Below are positions 25,660-37,147 of a DNA stretch of 64,000 bases, one piece after another. Origin of the DNA: Motacilla alba alba (taxonomy: Eukaryota > Chordata > Aves > Passeriformes > Motacillidae); assembly GCF_015832195.1 (NCBI RefSeq), contig NC_052026.1:12201619-12265618 (forward strand), read 5' to 3'. The position numbers and the translations under genes are program-made. The notes below the pieces were generated by a model that saw only the letters and a list, made by a program, of their open reading frames with translations, did not search any database and had not been told where the DNA came from. The number at the start of each line of letters is the position of its first letter. Position 1 is the stretch's first letter.

Positions 25660-26202
25660 CAGCCTGGTTTTGGAGACGAAATGCATACTGAAGGTGAACA
25701 TTTGCTGCTGTAGGAGAATGTACTATCTGAGCAGCCAGCTTCAGCTGGTGGATATTAAACAGATGGGTGTGACTACAGCCACTTGACAACATAAATTTTT
25801 TTCTAAGCATAAAATGCTTTATGTTTTAAAATAGAATTTTCCACCCGTTGCATGTGTTGAGGTTTTGAAGGGACCTTTTATTTATTTTTGTTTTCCCAAA
25901 GCTGCATGCCCAAGTGTTTGTGCCTGTAGCAAACGTACAGATATGGAGGTACTGTGGGCAGCAGCACTTCTGGTCATGACCAATACGTCAGGTTTCACAA
26001 GAAGATCCATGTGTCTGCCCTGATGGCAAGTGGAAGTCCTGGAAGGCACCCTATCCTACTGCTTTCTCCTTTATTTGTTCCTAAATGTCAAGTGACTTTC
26101 TTCACAAGTGTTTGAACATATGAAATGCCTTGACCTGTCCATTACTCTCCACAATAGTTTTACTGTTGGAGTAGAACAATGTGCATTTAAATTGTAAATA
26201 AA
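25660..26202 (+). other. SLC7A6OS: SLC7A6OS 3' untranslated region
   Basis: The stretch from the stop codon to the best poly(A) signal. It has no coding potential of its own and faces the SLC7A6 3' end. Confidence 0.65.
26197..26202 (+). terminator. SLC7A6OS: SLC7A6OS polyadenylation signal AATAAA
   Basis: AATAAA about 540 nt after the TGA at 25657-25659, followed by a T run and GTTTTCTTT. A clear match for the end of the SLC7A6OS 3' UTR. Confidence 0.75.
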
Positions 26203-27830
26203 TTTTTTTTACCAAGTTTTCTTTACTCATTTAAAAATCACAGAAGTTGGTATAGCTGAACCCAGGTCACCATTTTAATTTGCATTTGTACATCTTTGAA
26301 CAATTCCATTTGGACACATGAAGTATTTCAGCACTCTCCTACTTGAGTCTGTAAAAAAATAGCTGATAGGATTAGCTCTTAGCTGGTCAATGTCATTCAT
26401 GAACTGGAGGCTGCAGCAGTACTTATCCATTCAGTCTTGACTGGTAATAACAAAGGAGTGGAGGCACGGTATTTTTGTTTGCTTCAGAGAAAAGTTAACA
26501 AGGCAGTGCAAAAATCCAAATATCTCCACTATTATTCAAGTCACTGATGCAACTGTGGTGCACCCTTTGAAGTGTGTATTGCTTCAGCCATAATCTTGTA
26601 ATTACAAGATTTAGTTCAACTTAAATGCACAAAGCCATACATGTGGCCGAACTCAGGTCAACTGAGACAGGCATTCTGGACTAAGGTAAAAATCTCAGGT
26701 ATGCGTTTGAAGTACATCTCACTTTGCCAGACAAACAGGATTCTTGTTGCCTTTTGCTGCACCAAAATTCAGTATCAAAACTGTCCTGATTTTAGGCTTA
26801 CAGCTTTAGAATTACATAACCTATGAATCAGCATGTCTATGCTGCAGTAGTACCTTTTACTTCTGTTTTTATTTCTAGTTTTTCTCCCTGCTACTTAGCT
26901 GTCAAGATGCAGTATCTGCCACAGAAATTCTGCTATAGAAGGAAAAAAAAGTGGTTTCTGGGATGTTTTAGATGGTCACTTTCTAGTGAACAGCACTGAA
27001 ATTTATAAAGGGAATTTTCTGACTGATGCAGTAACTCAGCTACTGTGTCTTCACTGAAACAGTTCACAAATAAATGTTTACAGGCTTCAAACTGAACATT
27101 TTAATTTTGGAAGTTTCATAAAACCTAGCAGAAATTTACAAAGTACTAACAAGTTAACAAGAAAAAAAATCAACCGTTAATCAAATCTTCAGTGGCAAGG
27201 TGCTTAGTGATTAAATCCTTGCCACAGTCGGGTACATTTCCATGTAGCGTACAGAATAAAATCTTTAAGGGAGAAAGGTTGGTTCAGTCTATAAATAATG
27301 GAGCAGAACTTAATTTATCATCAGGGGAAGAAAAAAAAATGAAGTAGTTTGTTGTGACCAGTTTTCTTCTGGGAAAATAACTGAGATAGTACAGCAAATC
27401 ATTTCATGCAAGCATCCATCAGAATTAAGCTGGAAATGACTTCGTCTTTGGAGTCAAAGTGGGTTTTAGTCTGATGTAATAATGCATTACTTCACCACCT
27501 GGTTCTGCAGAAATCAAATTTGATCCATTAGCTCTTACCATTTTCATACCAATTCTGAAGAAGAAACAGTATTGACACACAGCTTGTGTGAGTAGGTAAT
27601 GAGTAGGTAATCATTATCCAATGAAAACCTGCCTTGAAAACATGCCACAGTTTAGGAGGATGACACAAGGGCATGATCCATGTTGGAATCCATCTGCATG
27701 TAAGAACATTTTCAGCATTTCTGAAAGACCACCGAAAACAGTTTTTCTGTGTCTTCCAGTTCCAGCTCTTCCCTTTCATTTGTGTAATTTCCTTTATTCT
27801 CCCTCCTGCTTCTTGTAATGGCTTCAAACT
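26203..27830 (-). other. SLC7A6: Interval holding the SLC7A6 3' untranslated region
   Basis: The SLC7A6 stop lies at 27831-27833, so its 3' UTR runs leftwards. Candidate AATAAA signals on the - strand are at 27793-27798 (too close to the stop to be likely), 26868-26873 and 26070-26075. Use of the last would make the mRNA overlap the SLC7A6OS 3' UTR. No other gene is seen here. Confidence 0.5.
26868..26873 (-). terminator. SLC7A6: Candidate SLC7A6 polyadenylation signal AATAAA
   Basis: AATAAA on the - strand about 0.96 kb beyond the stop codon. It is the best-placed signal before the convergent SLC7A6OS end, but which signal is used cannot be decided from sequence. Confidence 0.35.
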
Positions 27831-30800
27831 TTACTTGGATTTGATTTCTGGTTTCTTTTCCTCATTTGGGTCCATCTCTGTTAAAACACAGTAACAGAGC
27901 AGCTGCATGTTTCGTGTGACTGCATCTGCAGAGAAATTGGAGATAGATTAGAACAACAGCCACCTTTCTCCACGCTAATTACAAAACACATCTGACTAAT
28001 GAAAGCTGTCAGGAATGCTGTCTCACCTCTCTTTAGGGAAACAAACAATAAAAGCTAGCACAGTAACTGTGTCCCACTTATTTTTAACAGAATCTTAAAC
28101 TGTTCTGTTGATATCCTAGGGTGTTCTGCTTCTTAGGCACCTTAGGGTGTTCTGCTAAGTAACTGAAGTAAAATCTTTTTTCTCTATAATTAAGAGAGTA
28201 AAATTGATGGAACAAAGAAAGTAAAACTAATAGCACACAGGGAAAGCTACATGATTACTGAGTATTTACATACATTCTACTACTGCAGCACCACATCCTG
28301 CTTTTAGGGTCAGGCTATGTTATTAACCTTCCTTACCACATCCCTCATCATGGCTGTCTCACATAGTGACAATAACAAAAGAGCACCGATGGAGAAAAAT
28401 TGAAATTTGTGTAATTTAACTGCTGTAATTCAACAGAAGGCAAAATTCCATTCTTTACTGACACAAAATCTGTTTTCAAGTAACTGATTCAGTAAAGCTG
28501 GACAGTTTGTGCTACCAAGAATGTTCACACTTTTTACAGTCATCAGTCTTGGTTCAAATCAAGACTTTTTCCTGATGTTTTGGCTGTTGCTGAACAGTGT
28601 TTGCAGAGTATTCAAGGCTTTTCTTTCCTCTTACTCAGCTCTTGCTGCAGCTGGCAGGATGGAAGAGGGCAGGAGGTCTGGCAGGAGGATGGCCAGAACA
28701 CCCAAACTATGCAAGGGCTATTTCATGTTATCTGGTGTCATGCCTAGCAATAGAAAAGGGTTGAGCAAGAAGTGTTTGCCTGTGGGAGTGTTTCCCCATA
28801 CAGCTGTTGCTTGGAGACTGGCTGCACACTGGGCTGCCTGCGAGATGTGTGACTGATTGCTCTTGCAGCCGCAGGGCTTTTTCCCCTCTTCACTTACTAA
28901 ACTTTCTTTGACTTAACCAGCAGGTCTTCCCACCTTTGTTCTTCCTGTTCTGTCCCTCGTGCTGCTGGGGGTGCTGATGAGCCAGCCCTGGCTACTCAGC
29001 CGGGTCAACCCCACGACCCTTTCCATCAACAGACCAAGAGTCACCTAATTTTCCTCTTTCCTAAAAACATCTCCAGCTAACAAAGAAACTTACCCATGAT
29101 CTTGTTAATAAATTGAGGTCTCCTTGATGCAGGTAAATAGACTCCCAAGAAAAAGAATGGAATTCCAGATAAAGCAATGGCAATTCCAATCACGGAATTT
29201 ATAAAGTCACTATAGAGTGGCACTACCACCAGAAATATTGTGCATATACAGAATATTATTGGGAAAGCCAGACTCAGCTGCAGACAGAAAAAAGAGAACA
29301 CAATGTTAATGAAATATTCACTGTCTGTAGTTAAAAACATTATGATACAGACTTTTCTCTCTGAAACCCCCTTTGTGAAATTCTCTGCTCTTCCTCTCGT
29401 ATATCTGGCTATTTAGGACCATAAGCAAATTGCATAATTATTTTTAATGGAACTGTTGCTAAATATTGCAAAAGTAATCAAGTATGGTAACTGCTGTGCA
29501 TAGTGGCATGAAGTGTTTTTAGACAAAACCAGTAAAACTCAGGAAACAAGAATTACTGACTTTTTTGAGTAGAGTATCAAAGTATGAGTTTATTAGAGGA
29601 TCAGACACCATTGGAGCTAAAGGTGATCACAGAGTTACTTAACTTGAGCATTTCCAGTCAGAGATTTCTGCTGCTAGATAAAAGGCTAACTACTATGTTA
29701 GGCTATTGAGACATTCTCCAGTGGGCCGACAGAAAGGGTACTTATTGAACTAGCATATAATAATAGAGTGTACTGACACAACAATCTCTTGTTCCTACCT
29801 ATCAGACAAGCTAACTTTCACAGTACAACATCAAAGGGAAACCACACTATGTCCTGATCAATCTGTAACCTTTCGACTTAACATGTATGGTCCAGATTTT
29901 AGACAGTACTTTTATGTTATATGGAGGGCAGGGATTTTCAACAATTGTGTAATAAGTATTACCTTAAGAGGTCTTGGCCGATCTGGTTCTTTCCAACGTA
30001 GATATAACTGCCCAGCAATAGAGAGACCAACAAAAAACCAGTAACTGAAGCTGAAGTAATTAATCAGCTTGAAGACATCTTCCACAGCCAGGTAAATAAG
30101 GGTCATAAAACACTGTCAGAAAAGAACAAGACTAAGAATCTAAACCCAAAGATTTGAAACTTACTGTTTATCCTGGTTTTTGCCTTTAAGTAACACCTTA
30201 TATTCCTTAGTGTCTGCCATAATTTTATGCCTCAAAAATTACTTTCTCAGCAATCACCTTGATGATAGTGTATTTTATCTCTTGTGAATTTTTTTAAGTT
30301 TTCCTTTCAATAATTCATATTCTTGTTCTGAAAAAGTTGCCTTAATTCATTGACTGGATCACAATAAATTACATTCTGCTTCAGGGGACTGGGTTTTCTC
30401 TGAGCTGCATTTAGATGTGATAAGCATCTGAGAGAGGCACTTTGGGCAATAGGAATTATTCTGTCTTGAGCAGCAGAAATATTTTATATACAATATGTCA
30501 ATTATTAGTTGCAGTTTCAACTGGCTGAAAATGCAATCCATTGTAAACAGAACACATTTCTTATGGCATGGCCTTTTGCTAAACTGATGTTCTGACTTCA
30601 GCATGAAATAGAACACGTACATGGACTAGTTATTTTATACTTTTCTCATGTTATTTTTTATACATATATATTTGTGTACATTTTTCTAGCCCTGTGTTGA
30701 AGCTCCATTTTGAGGGAAGCTGTGCTGTGTGTCCCATCTAATTAGTTGAAAAGAAAAGCAATAACTTGCATTGAAGAGCAGAGCTGGCACAGGTGTGAAC

Positions 30801-33800
30801 CTCTTTATGTGGATCATAGACAACAGATCAGGAAGGTGACCTTCCCGAGATCCTACAAAAAATAGCCTGAAAGAAAAGCAGTAAAACACATGTTGAAACC
30901 GTGGGCAAGAGAGAATATATTACAGAAAATCAAAGAATAACACCAGTCAAAGTAAATATTTACAACACTGAATTTCTGTCCTTTAAACTGGAACCTTCTT
31001 ATAAAGATGTACTGTACAACAACAATTGAAAGGTAGGTAAGCTTTTAGAAACATGCTGTTAACAACCATTTTTTAAAAAAAAAATCATCCTACAGGTAAA
31101 ATAGGCAATATCTACAGTAACTGAAACAAATTTCTATTGTTTCACGAAATTCTAAAAGCTAGCACTGAAAACATTCCAACTTAGGGAAGAACAGTTTTCA
31201 ATGCCAACCAGAAGAGATTGCCAGGTCCCTAAAATGATGTCACTCAATCACATACTCAAAAAACAAACACACAATTTTATTATCAATTCTTCTATATTGA
31301 CTGCTTCACCAGATGATCATATTTCTTCTCAAAAGAGGCATTGCAAATTCATTCAATGGATAGGAAGAATATTAAAATGCCTGAATAAATCTATTTAAAA
31401 TTTTTGCTAGTTACATCCACAATCAGTGCTCAAAGAAAAGGTTCTACACAGTACCCTAAGCTTTCTGATTGCAGCTTCATAGCAGTAGCAAGTTTTTTAG
31501 GGTTTTTCCAAGTAAAAAGTTTTAAAATACTGATTTTAAAAGGTCAGTATGTTTTAGATAAATACATTTGAAAACAAAAATTTGCTATTCTATTAAGTAA
31601 AATGAAAGCTGATGCAAACAATCAGAAGGCCTGAGGACTCACCACACAGACAAAATTAATTTGATATTATAATTATGCTCTGCATACGCTCAGGAATGCT
31701 TTGGGGAAACAAGGCAGTGTTCAGGCTGTACATACAGACACACACAGAGGTTTATTTAGATCTGTGGTTTTATTGTGGCTATTCATGATAGGTTCAGTTA
31801 AAAAAGTATTTTTGCCTCTCTCATAATAGATCAGCAAAACAGTAACATGTAAAAAGACTTATGAACATTTGTCAAACTGAAAGAGATATGCACTACCTTG
31901 ATGATGCTAGAATTGAAGCATTAAGTCCACCAAAGCAAGAAAAGGCTACAGCAATGGGAATTGTCCAGCTGAATATACCAAATATCTTGTCGGCAAATGT
32001 CTGATGAAAGGGAAAAGAAAAGGAAACATGAAAATATCTGCAAAAAAGAATATGTGAAACAATGGCATCAGAGCTTTTGTAATACACTTGTATGAAAAAA
32101 TAGTAACATAGTAAGGACAGTCCATAATGCAGCACAAAGAATCACACAGTTGTCTTATTTATTTATGGATTCTAAATAAACACAAACTTCTTTAGCCAAG
32201 CATCTGAAGTCATATTTTCTGCTCACAAGGGAAAAGAAAATGTTTTGAGAATTTTCTTCCCAATCCTAATATATTTTATTATCTAACTGTCCTACAGAGC
32301 ACAAGTGAACATTCTTTGGATTACTAAAAATATTACCTAACCAAACAGGGAAGTGCCATATTGCAGTGAATAACCACTGCCATCATCACAGCCACTGTTT
32401 ATAGATTCTATTCTAGGAATCTACTTTAATTTCCTTTTTTTGCAGTTTCCTAAGCAGCATCTTTTTCCTTAGCTCCACTGGCAGGGCCTCTGGACTCTAC
32501 TCTCACAACTTGGCAAATAACAGAGCAAGTGATCTTATCACTTGCTCAATACTTGATGTTGCTAGACAATACTGCAAGAAACTGTGGTGACTGTCCATGG
32601 TAGAGCTCTGAAACCAAGAAGTCAGGAGCATCGAAGTTTCACAGCAAGTGGTAAGAGCCACTGATTGCCAGCAATCTTGGATCTAAAACAAAAATGGGTA
32701 ATAATTTGCAATATACTGTCCTGGTCTATTCTGTTCAACCTCCTTGAGAAAAAAGGCAGAGAGACTTTGTATCAGACAACAGATTTGAAACATGAAGAAA
32801 TTTAATTCATGCAGACTGACAGCTATTCCACCTCCCATCTCGGCCTGAGCATTGTACATATCTGGACACTAGCATGAAGTTAGGCAGAAATGCCCTCACA
32901 CTGTGTTCAGAGGACACTGGTGGAAGCCTTCCTACCCATCCCGAGCCTACCTACACATAACTAAATCACTTCCATCATTTCTTTTACAGAAGCAAGCTAA
33001 CAGTCATAGTAGCAAAAGAATCATGTCTACATTAGACAGCATGAAGTCACTATTTAAGGAAACAGAAAGGTACATACTCATGTATAAGTAGTATTTAAAC
33101 AAAGATTTGAACATTTTACATCTTAGCAAGCAGCAGTAATCTAAACCTTTTATGAACCTTTCTCTAAATCACTTTCTTATCTCTCTCTTGCTTTCTAAAT
33201 TTCAAGATCCTCAGACATATAAAGCATAGATAGTAAGTCAGCTTTCTGCAGGTCTGTCTATTATAAAAATTTTCTTCAGTTTGTAGTACTTTAATATCTT
33301 TAAACACCTTGCTCTTGACCTCCCCTTCAATTCACTGGTCTTCATCATAACATTTATGAGCTAATCAGCTCAAGCAAAGGTGATAAACACTCAGAACTGG
33401 CCTTTATCTGTACCATATGAAGTTATCTCTATTTAACAGTGGTCAAATTCTGATTTAGTTACTCCAGGAACCAGATCATCAATAGCACTACAATCTGTTT
33501 TCTTAAATGTTTTTGTAGGTCAAAAAAGCCTGAAAGATTTAATATAGTTGATTTGGAGGGATTTTTTTGTTACATGAGTGCTTGATTTCATGAGACAAAA
33601 CCCTATAAATAATGTCAATCTTTAGGCCACAAAATGCTGAGAAATTCACTGACATAAACCAAGGCTTGGCCAGCTATAGTTTCCTGTTCTTTGTGTGCAT
33701 TGAAAAAATGCTTTGTCCAGCACATTATCCAGGTTATGGGTCAGAATCCAACTCTGCTGTGTTCCATCATTAACACTAAAAAGCAAAATATATTCCATCC

Positions 33801-36800
33801 TTTTGTGTAATTTGGTTGAGTCTCAAAGGCAGACAGTATTTCCTGCTGCTAAAGGACAATGCAAAACCACATAATCACTTCAAGGGAACCTTGCCTAAAG
33901 GCTCAGAGTCAATGCATCAACTGTGTCACCCTGGTTCTCAGAAAGGCATTTCTCTTCCTGAGCTATTTTAGTTTATCCATCTTAGCACAGCTTCCCTCAA
34001 AATGGAGCTTCAACATGGGTGGAAAAATGCATACAGATTCCTACAGATATTACAAAAAATAACATAAGAAAAGTATAAAAGAACTAGTCCATGTACGTAT
34101 CTACTCAATGCTGAAATCAGAACATTAATTTAGCAAAAGGCCACACCATTAGAAATGTGATCTGTATACCATGGATTACATTTCCAGCCAACTGAAACTG
34201 CAAGTAATAATTTACATTACTGTTTATATTTCTGGTGCTCAAGACAGAATAATTCCTAGAGCCCAAAGTGCTTCTCTCAGATCCCTATCACATCTAAATG
34301 CAGCTGAGAAACCCAGTCCCCCGAAGCAGAATGTAATTTGTTATGATCCAGTAAATGAATTAAGACAAGTCCTCCAGAACAAGAATGAGGACAAGAAGAA
34401 AATTCTAGTAAGCAATTGTTGTAATATGTTAAAGGAATATTTAAACCTGAACTGCTGATTTCTGAAGCCAAACAATAAGTGAAATTACCAAACACAAAAC
34501 TCCTGGAGGATTTTTTGTTTTAATATATAAAGTTAAGCTACAGAACAAGATGTTAGAGAATTAAGATGTTTAGTAAAATTGCCTAAAGGGTAAGCATTTA
34601 GATAAGTAATATTAACAGCTGAAGCTAAAGAAAAGAGAAAAAAACCTATTAATGTAATCTTATGCTGAAGGATGCAAATTAGCTAATGTATCATTTGGAG
34701 AAATTTTTTCTCCCCAAAGATGTTCTTTGCAAACATTTTCTATTTCCTTGTGAAACATCTGGAAATGGGCCAGTGTGAATGACAGGTGCAGGACTAACTC
34801 AAAGGCTATTTCCATCCTGTAATGCATATCCAATTGTTCTAGGAGATACTAATACTGTTCCACACATCTTGGAAAACAACATTTAATTCATATGAACCGA
34901 AAACCCCACAAATTATATACAGACCAAAATGCTACAGAGTGAATGTATTCTGGATGCAGGCTATGTTCTACATCAACTGTTGATCCAGCTCACAGCCTAA
35001 ATAAGTGATTTCCCTAGAGCTGTACAAGCCAGACTCTTCAAAAAAGAGAGTAATGTAGTGACAACCTCTACCAAACACTGTCACTTCCAATGTACTTTCT
35101 AATGCTGTAGTTGGGATTCCTGACAGAGCAAAGGGTGGAGAAACTTCAAGAGTTAAACTTGAGGTGAGGCAATACAAAAGACTATTTTAATTGAAAAGCA
35201 TCTAAAAAAAGTTCAGCTTGGATTGCTAAGCAGATCTATTTGCCTGCAAAATGATCTTCCAGCAAAACAAAGTTGAAAGATACCCGAAGCTTGCCTAATC
35301 TGTCTATTGATATTAACCAGCTTAACATGAACATAAAGACCCACCTGCCTTTAGGCAGGCATTTTGTGACAGTGTTTCACCTTCATTTATAACAAAAATC
35401 AGCCAAGCTCATTGCTACTACTCAGACACTTGAGTACAAATTTATAAATCCTTCAATACCCTCATTTTAACGGATGCCAAGAAATGTCTTCTTTAAAGCT
35501 CAGCTGTAGTCTCTTGTGAACAAAGACAAACCCAAAGATCTCCACAGTGTTTCTTGCTAGAAGAGTTACTGAAGTCTAAGTAAAAGCAGCCACAAGAAAC
35601 ATCCACTGCATGCATATCAGAGGATTATTTTGCATAAGAAGGCAGGGTAGAGAAAAGTACAACACGAAATCAAGTTATCAAGCACGCACACTGAGTGCAC
35701 TGCATCAAGAAGGGAAAGGGGGAGGGAAAAGTAGAAGAGTTAGTGGTTGCTTTCTGCTACAGCCACAATTGTACAGCCATGGATCCTCCACAAATGAGCC
35801 AGACCTGGGCTTTGAGCTGAGCTCCTCACCAATTCTACTTTAACTACCACTACTTCTGGGAGCTGTGAAGTGCATTTATAAAAACAAATGAGCTGGCAAT
35901 GAAGGAAAGACTAGAGCATTCACAAAGGTATGTGGAGGATGACAGAGGAGCCTACCTGGAGGCAGCTATAAGCAGAAACATTTAGTCCACCATAACAGGA
36001 GAAAGCCACCACTATGGGGATGGATATCATCTCAGGATTCTTCTGAGAAAGTCTAAAGAGCAAGAAGGATTAAGAAATTAAATTGTCATCTCTGCTATAG
36101 TCTGACAAATCCTGTAGTCCAGACTTGAATATAACTGCTTCTAACAGCTTGGAAACAGAGAATTCAGAGAAGTGCTGATGCAACACTTGCAATTACAGAT
36201 ACAGTTCTTTTATGCCCTCCCATCCATTGAATATGTAAGGTACACATGGATACATGCACACTGTAGGACATGCAGCTGGAATTGTTCCCTTCAGTTTTGA
36301 TTGTTTTTTTCAAACCAACATCAGGGAATAATAATGAAGGAATAGTCTTTCCAGCCATGCACTTCTCAGCTGAACTGCCCTTATCTAATCATGACTAAAA
36401 TGTTACATTACTCCCAGAAGAATGGTCAAAAACTGAATTACAGCTTTGTTTCAATGAATGAATGACTGAATAAACTACATTTTATTTTTGTCTTGGGTTA
36501 ATTTGATCTCATGATCATCAGCTGGTAAGTTGTGAATGGTTTGCAAGAACACTTTTTTGTCCTTTTAAAGGTCCAAACATCAGTTCTGTACAAACAGGTT
36601 GAACTAAAGCAGCAGAAATTCCAGCATCAAGAGCTGCCACAGCAAAATACACAGGATACTGCCTCACACTCTGTAATTCAGGCGCACAGATGAGTAGCAA
36701 GACCCACATTCATATTACAAATCACAAGATGAGAACTGTTTCATCACACTTAGCTGCACATTAGAAGTGTACTTAGAGGCACACAAAAAATGTCAGACTA

Positions 36801-37095
36801 CACCGAGAGCATACGGAGTCACAAGCACATGTGAGGCTGGCAAAGCACCACGCAGTATTGACTGGAGGGACAAATGGAGAAATGCAAAGAGAATGTAGCC
36901 TAAGATGAATAAGAAGCTTATACCAAAAAAATACCCAAGGATTATGAGGTGTTTCTATTAGGAAATTTTAAAAGGTATCTACAGAGCCTCTTCACGTAAT
37001 TCATTTCAAGATTCTATTCCCCAGGAGCTTTTGCAGACCAAGTTCTATTCACATTCTTACATGAAAAATCATACAGAGCAGTAAGGGGATATATA

Positions 37096-37147
<52 letters not shown>

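Noticed and set aside
34171..34458. 95-codon + strand ORF
   Set aside because: It falls in inverted repeat arm B; the matching frame in arm A is also non-coding intron.
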